From a virus, in IMG/VR virus record IMGVR_UViG_3300030388_000598, positions 1-25,363 of that record: a DNA stretch of 25,363 nt; one strand, written 5' to 3'. This document shows positions 1 to 7,981 of this stretch, one piece after another. Made by a program: the position numbers and the translations under genes. The notes under the pieces are model-generated. The model did no database searches. It worked only from the letters and a program-made list of their open reading frames with translations, and had not been told where the DNA came from. Position 1 is the first letter of the stretch; each line of letters starts with the position of its first letter.

Positions 1-1335
1 AGTGGTAAGTGGGAAAGACCTGATAATATTTTAAACAACTGGCGTGTAACAAAGACATGTCTAAGGTTGGGTAGTAAGGTTATCGGTAAGTGTATGATGG
101 GCTCTACGTCTAACGCACTAGACAAGGGTGGTAGAAACTTTAAGAGTCTGTATGAGGACTCGTTTCCATCTAATCGTAATGCAAACGGACAGACTAAGAG
201 TGGGCTATACTGTTTGTTTATACCTATGGAATGGAACTTTGAGGGATACATTGACAGGCATGGTATGCCTATATTTAAAACACCCCCCAAACCTGTTATA
301 GGTATAGATGGGGAAGACATTACTATAGGAGCAATAGACTACTGGGAGAATGAGGTTAACTCACTAACACAAGACCCTGATGCACTTAATGAGTTCTATA
401 GACAGTTTCCCCGAACAGAGTCTCACGCCTTTAGGGATGAGAGTAAGCAGTCTATATTTAACCTAACAAAGATATATCAGCAGGTAGACTACAACGACTC
501 TCTAATGATTGACCACCATATTACTAGGGGTTCGTTTCATTGGAAGGATGGTATAAAGGATACGAAGGTTGTGTGGGCACCCAACAAGGACGGAAGGTTC
601 TTAGTAAGCTGGACACCCCCTCCTAACCTTCAGAATAGTGTAGTTATCGAGAGGGGTATTAAGAAGCCAGGGAACGAAGACATCGGATCATTTGGCTGTG
701 ACTCCTATGACATATCAGGAGTCGTGGTTGGTAAAGGTTCTAATGGTGCGTTGCATGGGTTGACCAAGTTTAATATGCAGGAGGCCCCAAGTAATGAGTT
801 CTTTTTAGAGTACATTGCAAGACCACAAACAGCAGAGATATTTTTTGAAGAGGTTCTTATGGCGTGTATATTTTACGGTATGCCTATCTTGTGCGAGAAT
901 AATAAACCAAGACTACTATACCACTTTAAGAATAGAGGATACAGGGGGTACTCACTGAATAGACCTGACAAGACTTATATAAAGCTGTCTAAGACAGAAA
1001 GAGAGTTGGGAGGCATACCTAATACATCTGAGGATGTTAAGCAGTCTCACGCCTCCGCTATTGAATCATATATAGAAAAGTATGTGGGCATTGATTTTAA
1101 TGGTACGTATAGGGATGAAGGAGATATGGGAACAATGTTTTTTGGTAAGACACTGGAGGACTGGGCTAAGTTTGATATAAGCAATAGGACTAAGTTTGAT
1201 GCGGCTATAAGTTCTGGATTAGCTATAATGGCTAACCAAAAGCATATGTACACTCCTACTAAAGAGAAATCGAAAATAAGTATTAACTTTGCTAAATACA
1301 ATAACACCAGCAATAAAAGTCAAATAATTAGATGA
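1..1335 (+). CDS. terL: Terminase large subunit, C-terminal part (5' end outside window)
   Basis: This is the DNA-packaging motor: an ATPase that drives DNA through the portal plus an RNase H-like nuclease that cuts the concatemer. The frame is open from base 1, so the N-terminal ATPase core with the Walker motifs lies upstream; a TTG at 67 is not a credible start. The first residues carry a coupling-motif-like GSTSNALDKGG (about 99-131). The nuclease domain follows, with candidate acidic metal ligands in GCDSYDISG (Asp codon at 700), CENNKPRLLYHFKNRGYRG (Glu at 895) and RTKFDAAISSG (Asp at 1198), spaced as expected for the family. The stop overlaps the portal start as ATGA. The last 60 bases also contain a promoter-like element. 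The assignment as terminase is secure; the exact catalytic residues are inferred from motif order. Confidence 0.93.
   Translation, partial: SGKWERPDNILNNWRVTKTCLRLGSKVIGKCMMGSTSNALDKGGRNFKSLYEDSFPSNRNANGQTKSGLYCLFIPMEWNFEGYIDRHGMPIFKTPPKPVIGIDGEDITIGAIDYWENEVNSLTQDPDALNEFYRQFPRTESHAFRDESKQSIFNLTKIYQQVDYNDSLMIDHHITRGSFHWKDGIKDTKVVWAPNKDGRFLVSWTPPPNLQNSVVIERGIKKPGNEDIGSFGCDSYDISGVVVGKGSNGALHGLTKFNMQEAPSNEFFLEYIARPQTAEIFFEEVLMACIFYGMPILCENNKPRLLYHFKNRGYRGYSLNRPDKTYIKLSKTERELGGIPNTSEDVKQSHASAIESYIEKYVGIDFNGTYRDEGDMGTMFFGKTLEDWAKFDISNRTKFDAAISSGLAIMANQKHMYTPTKEKSKISINFAKYNNTSNKSQIIR
1274..1291 (+). promoter_or_regulatory. Bacteroidetes-type promoter element inside the end of terL
   Basis: The 18 bases AAATAAGTATTAACTTTG occur here and again, identically, at 3784-3801. 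Both copies end in TAACTTTG, which fits the Bacteroidetes -7 consensus TAnnTTTG, and both lie a short way before a gene start (portal at 1332, scaffold-like gene at 3817). No clear -33 TTG is visible. Here the bases also code for terminase residues, so chance is harder to exclude than for the intergenic copy. Confidence 0.4.
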
Positions 1336-3767
1336 AAGACGTTAATATAAATATAAATTCTGCTGCGTTCCCTGATCAATTTGTAAGTGACAAGCAGAAA
1401 GCTACAGATGAGTTTGGGTTACAGGTAGGTCAGGCTATACAATACGAGTGGTTTAGAAAAGACGGTAATGGTTGTAGGTTCTATAGCCAGTGGGCAGAGT
1501 TTCACAGGCTAAGACTGTATGCACGTGGAGAACAATCCGTTGCTAAGTATAAGAATGAGTTAGCGGTAGACGGTGACCTTTCATACCTAAACTTAGATTG
1601 GACACCTATTCCTATCATACCAAAGTTTGTAGATATTGTTGTTAACGGAATGTCTGACAGGCTATTTAAAATAAACTGTATTGCCATGGATGCTATGTCG
1701 GCAGAGAAGCGTAACGAGTTTCAACGTATGGTTGAGGTTAACGTGGTGGCTAAAAATTTATTTAAGCAGGTTGAAAAAGACTTTCAGGTTCAAATGTTTC
1801 AGGTAGACCCTGAAACTTTACCCACAAACGATACCGAGATGGAGTTGTATATGCAGCTTAACTACAAGCCAGGTATTGAGATAGCAAACGAGATTGCTAT
1901 AAACACCATGCTTGAAGAGAACCATTACTCCGACACGAGGAAAAGAGTTGACTATGATATTACTACGTTAGGTATAGGTATAACAAAGCATGAGTTTCAA
2001 CAGGGTGATGGTATTAGGGTAGAATATGTAGACCCTGCAAACGTTGTGTATAGTTATACAGAGGACCCATACTTTAAGGACTCATTCTATTGGGGTGAGA
2101 TTAAAACTGTTCCTATAGGGGAGGTTGTTAAAATAGACCCAGACATTACACTAGATCAATTAGAAGAAATATCCAAGTACAGTCAGTCATGGTATGACTA
2201 CTATAACGTTGCGGCCATGTACGAGAACAGTATGTTCTCTAGAGACACTGTTACATTGATGTACTTTAATTATAAGTCAACAAATAGTTTTGTATATAAA
2301 AAGAAGAAGACAGGCGAGGGCACGTATAAGACTGTAGAAAAAGATGATGAGTTTAATCCACCACAGGAGATGATGGATGAGGGCGAGTTTGAAAGGGTAG
2401 AAAAAAGAATAGACGTTTGGTACGAGGGTGTTATGGTTATGGGTACAAACATAATCCTTAAGTGGAATATGATGGAGAACATGGTCCGACCTAACTCTGC
2501 TAACCAATATGCAATGCCTAACTATGTGGCGTGTGCACCAAGGATGTACAAGGGGGTACTAGAGTCTTTAGTGAGACGCATGATCCCTTTTGCAGACCTT
2601 ATACAAATAAGTCACTTAAAGATACAACAAGTTGTATCTAAGGTAGTTCCTGACGGTGTGTTTATAGATGCTGACGGATTAAACGAGGTAGACCTTGGTA
2701 CAGGGGCTGCATACAATCCTGAAGACGCTTTAAGATTATACTTCCAAACAGGTAGTGTTATCGGTAGGAGCTTCACGCAGGACGGGGAGTATAATAATGC
2801 AAGGGTTCCAATTACACAGCTTACATCTAGCAGTGGGCAGAGTAAGATGCAGATGCTTATAGGTAACTATAACCACTACCTAGACATGATAAGACAGGTG
2901 ACTGGACTGAATGAGGCTAGGGACGGGTCAATGCCTGACCCTAATTCATTGGTTGGGGTACAGAAACTTGCCGCATTAAACTCTAACGTAGCTACAAGAC
3001 ATATACTAAACGCAAGTTTATATATAACTAAGACTTTAGCTGAGTGCTTATCTATAAGGACGGCAGATGTTTTAGAGTACGCAGATTTTAGAGATGAGTT
3101 TGCTATGCAGATAGGTAAGTATAACCTAGGTATACTAGAGGATATTAAAAACCTATACATATATGACTTTGGTATATTTATAGAGATGAGTCCTGATGAG
3201 GAAGAGAAGGCACAGCTTGAGCAGAATATACAGATGTCATTACAGAACGGTGGTATTGACCTAGAGGACGCTATTGATATAAGGACTATTAACAACCTTA
3301 AGATGGCTAACCAGCTACTAAAAGTTAAGCGTAAGCAGACACAGGCAGAACGTCAACAGCAGGAGCAGCAGAAACAGGAACAGATTGGTCAGCAACAGAT
3401 GCAACTGCAACAGCAAGCGGCACAGGCTGCGATGCAAAAATCTCAAATGGAGACGCAGGCTAAGATTCAAATAAAACAAGCTGAGATTGCTTTTGATATT
3501 GAGAAACAGAAAAACGAGGCAGACCTTAAGCGTCAGTTAATGGATGTAGAGTTTAACTACGCTATGCAGATGGCAGGCTTACAACAGTCTCAAGTAGACT
3601 CAAGAGAAACACAAAGAGAGGACGCTAAGTCTGATCGTATAAGCAAGGGTAATACTCAGCAGTCTAAGATGATTGAACAGCGTAAGCGTAACCTACCCGC
3701 AATAAACTTTGAATCGAATGAGGATAGTTTAGATGGGTTTGACCTCGCAGAATTTAACCCTAGATAG
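1332..3767 (+). CDS. Portal protein, crAss-like
   Basis: The portal is the dodecameric ring at the capsid vertex through which DNA enters and leaves, and on which the connector proteins sit. At 811 residues it has the large size seen in crAss-like phages. The N-terminal region holds LRLYARGEQSVAKYK, then SYLNLDWTPIPIIPKFVDIV, which I recognise as a conserved block of this portal group (about residues 60-110). The central part is mixed alpha/beta clip and stem-like sequence. From about residue 660 the protein becomes strongly Gln/Lys/Glu-rich and heptad-like, a long coiled coil expected for a portal barrel or tail extension into the capsid. The start is the ATG inside the ATGA overlap with the terminase, which implies translational coupling. 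The stop is TAG. Its place between the terminase and the scaffold/capsid genes is standard. Confidence 0.9.
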   Translation: MKDVNININSAAFPDQFVSDKQKATDEFGLQVGQAIQYEWFRKDGNGCRFYSQWAEFHRLRLYARGEQSVAKYKNELAVDGDLSYLNLDWTPIPIIPKFVDIVVNGMSDRLFKINCIAMDAMSAEKRNEFQRMVEVNVVAKNLFKQVEKDFQVQMFQVDPETLPTNDTEMELYMQLNYKPGIEIANEIAINTMLEENHYSDTRKRVDYDITTLGIGITKHEFQQGDGIRVEYVDPANVVYSYTEDPYFKDSFYWGEIKTVPIGEVVKIDPDITLDQLEEISKYSQSWYDYYNVAAMYENSMFSRDTVTLMYFNYKSTNSFVYKKKKTGEGTYKTVEKDDEFNPPQEMMDEGEFERVEKRIDVWYEGVMVMGTNIILKWNMMENMVRPNSANQYAMPNYVACAPRMYKGVLESLVRRMIPFADLIQISHLKIQQVVSKVVPDGVFIDADGLNEVDLGTGAAYNPEDALRLYFQTGSVIGRSFTQDGEYNNARVPITQLTSSSGQSKMQMLIGNYNHYLDMIRQVTGLNEARDGSMPDPNSLVGVQKLAALNSNVATRHILNASLYITKTLAECLSIRTADVLEYADFRDEFAMQIGKYNLGILEDIKNLYIYDFGIFIEMSPDEEEKAQLEQNIQMSLQNGGIDLEDAIDIRTINNLKMANQLLKVKRKQTQAERQQQEQQKQEQIGQQQMQLQQQAAQAAMQKSQMETQAKIQIKQAEIAFDIEKQKNEADLKRQLMDVEFNYAMQMAGLQQSQVDSRETQREDAKSDRISKGNTQQSKMIEQRKRNLPAINFESNEDSLDGFDLAEFNPR

Positions 3768-3783
3768 GCTTAAATAAATAAAT

Positions 3784-3801
3784 AAATAAGTATTAACTTT
3801 G
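3784..3801 (+). promoter_or_regulatory. Promoter element before the scaffold-like gene
   Basis: Intergenic copy of the same 18 bases found at 1274-1291, ending in TAACTTTG (3794-3801; Bacteroidetes TAnnTTTG). Transcription would start near 3805-3808, giving a leader of only about 10 bases before the ATG at 3817. A convincing -33 TTG is absent. Its location in the 49-base gap before the scaffold/capsid pair makes it a plausible late promoter. Confidence 0.55.
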
Positions 3802-3816
3802 TAAAAATTAAATCTA

Positions 3817-4923
3817 ATGGAAGAAAACAAATTTACTGTACGTGAAGTTACAGGTACCGAGAAGTCGGCAGTAGAAGTTGAGGAGCAGTTACTAAAGGAG
3901 CACGAAGAAAAGTTCGAGGACTCCACTAACACTGAGCCTGAAGTTGATAGGGTAGAGATACCAACAGAAGAAACTCCTGCACCAGAGTTAAATGATGCAG
4001 ACATTCTTTCTTATATTAAGAATAGGTACGATAAAGATATCGACTCTGTAGACCAGTTGTTTGAAACACAAGAATCAAACGAGGAATTACCTGAGGATGT
4101 ATCTGCGTACTTTAAGTACAAAAAAGATACTGGTCGTGGTATCGAGGACTTTGTGAAGACACAGAGAGACTATGATAGCATGGACAGTAACACACTGTTG
4201 TCTCAGTATTATGCTCACACCGAAGAAGGTTTGGATAGTGAGGATATAAAGGACTTAATGGAGGACAGGTTTGGTTACGATACGGAACTAGATGAGGAGT
4301 CAGACATTAAGAAGATTGAGAGGGCAAAGAAAAGAGAACTTGTAAAAGCTAAAAAGTTTTTCAATGAGCAGAAGGATAAGTATAAAATTCCTCTTGAGTC
4401 AAGTGGGGGTGGATTATCTGACAGTGAAAATGAAGACTTGAGTAGCTATAAAAGTTATATAGAGGAATCTAACACTGCGAAAGAAGCACAGAAGAAGAGG
4501 TACGATTATTTTCTGAATAAGACCGATGAGGTCTTTAACGATGAGTTCAAAGGTTTTGAGTTCAATGTCGGAGAGAAAAATTTCACTTTCAAACCTGGTG
4601 ATGCGAATGAGTTAAAGAGTAAGCAGTCTGATGTAAACAACTTCATAAATAAGTTTATGGATAGTGACTCAGGCCTTATGAATGACGCTCAGGGATATCA
4701 TAGAGCCTTATCGGTTGCTATGAATCTTGACAAGTTTGCTGAATTCTTTTACAACCAGGGTATGACTGACACTGTAGATAATGTTTCTAAAAAATCAAAG
4801 AACATTAATATGGAAGTAAGGAACACCCCACAGAATTTCAGTAAAGACGGATTGAAGATTAGAACCGTAGGCGACACGAGCAGTGGTAAGGGACTCAAAA
4901 TTAGGAGTATTAAAAAATTATAA
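3817..4923 (+). CDS. Acidic scaffold-like protein upstream of the capsid gene
   Basis: Probable capsid-assembly scaffold, judged by position (between portal and major capsid gene) and composition; no catalytic motif is seen. The 368 residues are highly charged. The first 80 are very acidic (runs of Glu/Asp with TEETPAPELND), followed by a helical Tyr/Asp-rich middle (LPEDVSAYFKYKKDTGRG, residues about 91-108) and a basic helix ERAKKRELVKAKKFFNEQKD near 170. The C-terminus is basic and contains a doubled GLKIR motif (4849-4863 and 4891-4905) ending in IKKL. Basic tails of this kind are typical of the capsid-binding end of scaffolds. It starts at the only good ATG after the A/T-rich leader and lies 20 bases before the capsid gene. 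It may instead be another head protein. Confidence 0.6.
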   Translation: MEENKFTVREVTGTEKSAVEVEEQLLKEHEEKFEDSTNTEPEVDRVEIPTEETPAPELNDADILSYIKNRYDKDIDSVDQLFETQESNEELPEDVSAYFKYKKDTGRGIEDFVKTQRDYDSMDSNTLLSQYYAHTEEGLDSEDIKDLMEDRFGYDTELDEESDIKKIERAKKRELVKAKKFFNEQKDKYKIPLESSGGGLSDSENEDLSSYKSYIEESNTAKEAQKKRYDYFLNKTDEVFNDEFKGFEFNVGEKNFTFKPGDANELKSKQSDVNNFINKFMDSDSGLMNDAQGYHRALSVAMNLDKFAEFFYNQGMTDTVDNVSKKSKNINMEVRNTPQNFSKDGLKIRTVGDTSSGKGLKIRSIKKL

Positions 4924-4943
4924 ACTATTAAAAAATTTAAAAA

Positions 4944-6395
4944 ATGGCAGTAAATGCAACACCAGGATTTGATTTGCAACCTAGTGCTCAACAGGTAGCA
5001 CTTGCATCAAATTACATTACTAACTTCGACTTCTTGAACCAGTATCTTCCAGATACATACGAGAAAGAATTCGAGCGTTATGGAAACAGAACAGTAGCAT
5101 CATTCTTACGAATGGTTGGTGCTGAGATGCCTTCTAACTCAGACCTTATCAAATGGGCAGAGCAGGGGCGATTACACACAAAGTACACAGGATGTACTTC
5201 AGCTTCAGGAGCAGGAGTAGCTGTAGCAGTAATTACTATTCCAGTTGGTCAAGTAAACCCAGGAGTACCAGCTTCAAGTGCACCAGCTAACGGTTTTCAA
5301 GCAATTAGAGTAGGTCAGACTATTATGATTTCTGATTCTACAGCAGGTTCAACACTTCAGAATAAAGCAATTGTTACAGCGTCTACTTCTACTTTAGGTG
5401 GTGGTGGTGACCACGAGATTACTGTAGCTTACTATGAGGCTACAGGTCAAGCAATGGCAACACTTGTAGCTTGTGACATCTTTATCTACGGTTCTGAATT
5501 TAAGAAAGGACAACTTGGGATGGTAGGTTCTTTAGAGGCTCAAGATTTTATCTTTGAGAACTCTCCAATCATCATCAAGGATACTTACGAGGTAAGTGGT
5601 TCTGACATGGCGCAGATTGGATGGGTAGAGATTGCTACTGAGAACGGAGGGACAGGATACCTATGGTACCTTAAGTCTGAGCATGAGACTCGTCTACGTT
5701 TTGAGGACTACTTAGAGACAGCAATGGTTGAAGCAGTTCCAGCTGAGGCAGGTTCAGGTGCTATTGCTACTACAGGTCCAGAAGGAAACAAAGGTTCAGA
5801 GGGTATCTTCTATGTTGTAAACAACAGAGGAAACGTTTGGTCTGGAGGTAACCCAGTTGCTCTTGCAGGATTCGATAGCGTTATCCAACGTTTAGATAAG
5901 CAAGGTTCTATTGAGGAGAACGTAATCTTTGTAAACAGAGATTTCTCTTTCGATATTGATGATATGTTAGCGGCACAAAACTCTTACGGAGCAGGTGGTA
6001 CGTCTTACGGATTATTTGATAACGATAAGGACATGGCTCTTAACTTAGGTTTCACAGGATTCCGTAGAGGTTATGACTTCTACAAGTCTGATTGGAAATA
6101 CTTAAATGACCCAACAATGCGTGGTGGTTTAACAGGTGGTAAAATTAGCGGACTTATGGTTCCTGCTGGTTCTACAACTGTATACGACCAAATCTTAGGG
6201 AAGAACGCAAAGCGTCCATTCTTACATGTACGTTACCGAGCTTCTGAAACTGAAGATAGACGTTACAAAACTTGGATTACTGGTTCAGCTGGTGGTGCAA
6301 GAACATCTTCTTTAGATGCAATGACGGTAAACTTCTTGTCTGAAAGAGCTGTATGTACTTTAGGTGCAAACAACTTCTTCTTGTTTCAAGATTAG
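4944..6395 (+). CDS. Major capsid protein, HK97-type, crAss-like
   Basis: This is the main shell subunit. Its 483 residues fit the usual size of crAss-like capsid proteins. The N-terminal part (LPDTYEKEFERYGNRTVASF, about 35-54) is helical. Residues about 82-184 form a Gly/Ala/Thr/Ile-rich beta segment ending in IYGSEFKKG, a block I recognise from this capsid group. The rest (for example the WYLKSEHETRLRFEDYLETA region and FTGFRRGYDFYKSDWKYLND) resembles the P and A domains. The leader is A-rich, without Shine-Dalgarno. Base use differs from the neighbours: every Ile codon I read is ATT or ATC and none is ATA, which is frequent elsewhere in the window. This fits a very highly expressed gene. 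A strong terminator follows 14 bases after the TAG stop. Confidence 0.92.
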   Translation: MAVNATPGFDLQPSAQQVALASNYITNFDFLNQYLPDTYEKEFERYGNRTVASFLRMVGAEMPSNSDLIKWAEQGRLHTKYTGCTSASGAGVAVAVITIPVGQVNPGVPASSAPANGFQAIRVGQTIMISDSTAGSTLQNKAIVTASTSTLGGGGDHEITVAYYEATGQAMATLVACDIFIYGSEFKKGQLGMVGSLEAQDFIFENSPIIIKDTYEVSGSDMAQIGWVEIATENGGTGYLWYLKSEHETRLRFEDYLETAMVEAVPAEAGSGAIATTGPEGNKGSEGIFYVVNNRGNVWSGGNPVALAGFDSVIQRLDKQGSIEENVIFVNRDFSFDIDDMLAAQNSYGAGGTSYGLFDNDKDMALNLGFTGFRRGYDFYKSDWKYLNDPTMRGGLTGGKISGLMVPAGSTTVYDQILGKNAKRPFLHVRYRASETEDRRYKTWITGSAGGARTSSLDAMTVNFLSERAVCTLGANNFFLFQD

Positions 6396-6408
6396 TAACC
6401 AATAATAT

Positions 6409-6437
6409 AGGGGGGACTAACCTCCCCCCTTTTTTTT
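6409..6437 (+). terminator. Rho-independent terminator after the capsid gene
   Basis: Perfect 8-bp stem AGGGGGGA / TCCCCCCT with the 6-base loop CTAACC, followed at once by a run of eight T. It lies 14 bases after the capsid stop codon. It is the most G/C-rich spot in its neighbourhood and the strongest terminator in the window. Confidence 0.9.
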
Positions 6438-6459
6438 AATTTTAATTAAATTATATATA

Positions 6460-7212
6460 ATGAAAAAAGTAAACAAAACAGTATCTAAAAGCTATAGACT
6501 ATTATCTGATATAGCTCCATTATCATTTATGTTAAGCTCACACCATAACCACCGTACATCACTACTTTATTTTGATGAGGAAAAAGGTGTTAACAGGCCT
6601 CTTCGTTACGCAAGAAACCAAAGGAGTCCGTTCGAGGATGAGCAGGATGGTAACGCTATACTAGAACCTATTATTTTTGAGGATGGGTTCCTACATGTCC
6701 AAAGAGAAAATCAAGTACTCCAACAATTTTTATCTTACCACCCAGGTAGCGGTAATATATTCGGAGAGATTAATGAGGCTAAGGATGCTGCAGAAGAATT
6801 GGATTTAGAGATGCTTATATTAGACGCTCAGTTGTTAGCTAGAGATATGAGCCTATCAACCTTAGAGACAGTATCACGAGTACTTATAGGTACAGGTGCT
6901 GACACTAAGAGCACTGCAGAATTGAAAAGGGATGTGTTAGTATATTCTCGTAACTATCCTGAGGACTTTATTGATATACTAAACGACCCGTCACTACAGA
7001 TGTATGATGATGTTGTTCAAATTTTTGGTAGTAATCTATTATCACTAAGGAATAAGAACAGGGATGTATACTTTAACCTTAAGGATAATAAGACTAAGAT
7101 ACTTACAGTACCTTACGGAGAGAATCCTAATGACATTATGTCCTCATACTTTCAAACAGATGAAGGTGTAGAGACGTATAAATTATTAAAGCAAATGCTA
7201 AAAAAAAAATAA
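6460..7212 (+). CDS. Conserved phage protein of unknown function in the head-gene cluster
   Basis: I do not recognise a named function. The 250 residues start with a basic segment (MKKVNKTVSKSYRLL), followed by a hydrophobic stretch APLSFMLSSHH. Next come SPFEDEQDGNAILEPIIFED and GFLHVQRENQVLQQFLSYHP (about 58-97), a pattern I associate with proteins next to capsid genes in marine Bacteroidetes phages. The second half is helical and acidic (residues about 105-190), and the end is lysine-rich. There is no signal peptide and no catalytic signature. It lies between two strong terminators, so its transcript must either read through the first or start in the A/T-rich gap before 6460. A head-completion or minor head role is possible from context only. 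Confidence 0.75.
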   Translation: MKKVNKTVSKSYRLLSDIAPLSFMLSSHHNHRTSLLYFDEEKGVNRPLRYARNQRSPFEDEQDGNAILEPIIFEDGFLHVQRENQVLQQFLSYHPGSGNIFGEINEAKDAAEELDLEMLILDAQLLARDMSLSTLETVSRVLIGTGADTKSTAELKRDVLVYSRNYPEDFIDILNDPSLQMYDDVVQIFGSNLLSLRNKNRDVYFNLKDNKTKILTVPYGENPNDIMSSYFQTDEGVETYKLLKQMLKKK

Positions 7213-7233
7213 ATAGTATTCATAAACTATATG

Positions 7234-7263
7234 AAGGGCACCTTGAATAGGGTGCCTTTTTTT
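7234..7263 (+). terminator. Rho-independent terminator
   Basis: Stem AAGGGCACC (7234-7242) with GGTGCCTTT (7251-7259); the core is six perfect pairs, GGCACC/GGTGCC, extended by one G-T wobble and two A-T pairs. The loop is eight bases and a T run follows (7257-7263). It lies 22 bases after the stop of the preceding gene and directly before a promoter-like element, so it separates two transcription units. Confidence 0.85.
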
Positions 7264-7265
7264 GT

Positions 7266-7275
7266 TTATCTTTGT
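7266..7275 (+). promoter_or_regulatory. Promoter element before the MEKF gene array
   Basis: The 10-mer TTATCTTTGT contains TATCTTTG (7267-7274), a match to the Bacteroidetes -7 consensus TAnnTTTG. A TTG at 7243-7245 lies 21 bases upstream and could act as the -33 element, although it falls in the loop of the terminator. The expected start near 7280 would leave a leader of about 24 A/T-rich bases before the ATG at 7304. The same 10-mer occurs at 9172 and 18236, each time just before a gene. Confidence 0.65.
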
Positions 7276-7286
7276 ATCTTATTAAT

Positions 7287-7315
7287 CATAAATTATTTTT
7301 ATTATGGAAAAATTT
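7287..7315 (+). repeat. Direct repeat, copy 1 (leader and start of MEKF gene 1)
   Basis: A 29-base stretch that covers the A/T-rich translation leader, the ATG and the first codons is identical to 7612-7640. The homology therefore extends from the coding start into the non-coding leader, as expected from gene duplication including the ribosome-binding region. Confidence 0.85.
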
Positions 7316-7597
7316 TTAAGCATACCTGTAACTTCACAAGGAAACCAGTTAGTTCCTGTTACAGATTTAAAACTAATTGAAGCGGCAACGGTTACTACTT
7401 CTACACTAACATACGGTAGCGGAAAGGTGACTACAATTACTCATGCAACAGTAGGTGCAGCGTCAGCAACAAACTCAGGGACACAGTTCAGAAGATGGCT
7501 ACAACAAAATGCTACAGAAGCATTGGCTACGTCTTGGACTAACGCTTCCTATGAGGCTATACCTGAGTATGCAGTTTCAGATATCACTATAGCATAA
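7304..7597 (+). CDS. MEKF-family small protein 1 (probable capsid decoration protein)
   Basis: First of four tandem paralogues. The 97 residues start MEKFLSIPVTSQGNQLVPVT. A beta-like core follows (TSTLTYGSGKVTTITHA), then a helix with the family motif ALATSWT, and the end is SDITIA. No signal peptide, membrane segment or cysteine is present. The other members (7629, 7982, 8831) share the MEKF start, the hydrophobic beta strand, the A/S-L-x-T-x-W motif and usually a short aliphatic end. The family lies between head and connector genes and has its own promoter and terminator. A small, abundant virion protein such as a decoration or cement protein is my inference; the molecular role is not shown by the sequence. 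Confidence 0.75.
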   Translation: MEKFLSIPVTSQGNQLVPVTDLKLIEAATVTTSTLTYGSGKVTTITHATVGAASATNSGTQFRRWLQQNATEALATSWTNASYEAIPEYAVSDITIA

Positions 7598-7611
7598 CAT
7601 TATTATTAACA

Positions 7612-7640
7612 CATAAATTATTTTTATTATGGAAAAATTT
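7612..7640 (+). repeat. Direct repeat, copy 2 (leader and start of MEKF gene 2)
   Basis: Identical over 29 bases to 7287-7315, again covering the leader, the ATG (7629) and the first codons of an MEKF gene. The two coding regions diverge soon after it. Confidence 0.85.
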
Positions 7641-7979
7641 CTAAGTATCCCAGTATTAGATGGTCATGGGACAAATAGTCAAGATCAACTGGTATCAGTT
7701 ACAGGAATCCTAAGCATAGGACAGCCTACTACATCTAGTGCTACTATTAATTACATTGGAGGAAAGGTGGTTACCTTACAGTGGCCAAATCAATTTCCTT
7801 CTCCAATTCTTAAGGAGGCAATTCAGACAGCCTCTATGAACGCATTAAAATCAGGATGGACTTCGGTTTCCGACTACTACGCTCCGAAAGGAATGGTGGC
7901 TGGGGCAGCAGTAAACTCTAGTACAGAGCCTAACTCATTCTTAAATACTAACCCGCTTACATCAATTGTAATAGCTTAA
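7629..7979 (+). CDS. MEKF-family small protein 2
   Basis: Second paralogue, 116 residues, beginning MEKFLSIPVLDGHGTNSQDQ. It keeps the family plan: an N-terminal strand, LVSVTGILSIG, a second strand region SATINYIGGKVVTLQW, a helix leading to ALKSGWT (ALATSWT in copy 1), and an aliphatic end SIVIA. It is about 20 residues longer than copies 1 and 4. The additions are a short loop near the start and a Ser/Asn-rich stretch before the C-terminus. It lies 31 bases after gene 1 with a duplicated leader, so it is almost certainly co-transcribed. Probably a small virion surface protein, by context. Confidence 0.75.
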   Translation: MEKFLSIPVLDGHGTNSQDQLVSVTGILSIGQPTTSSATINYIGGKVVTLQWPNQFPSPILKEAIQTASMNALKSGWTSVSDYYAPKGMVAGAAVNSSTEPNSFLNTNPLTSIVIA

Positions 7980-7981
7980 TT

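Noticed and set aside
1047-1313. Minus-strand frames throughout the window, for example 1047-1313, 2876-3295, 21590-21988, 22775-23476
   Set aside because: Each lies fully opposite a long, well-supported plus-strand gene, has shadow-type composition (Ser/Leu/Ile-rich) and no recognisable family.
2286-2293. TAGTTTTG inside the portal gene as a promoter
   Set aside because: Matches TAnnTTTG by chance-level similarity, with no gene start nearby.
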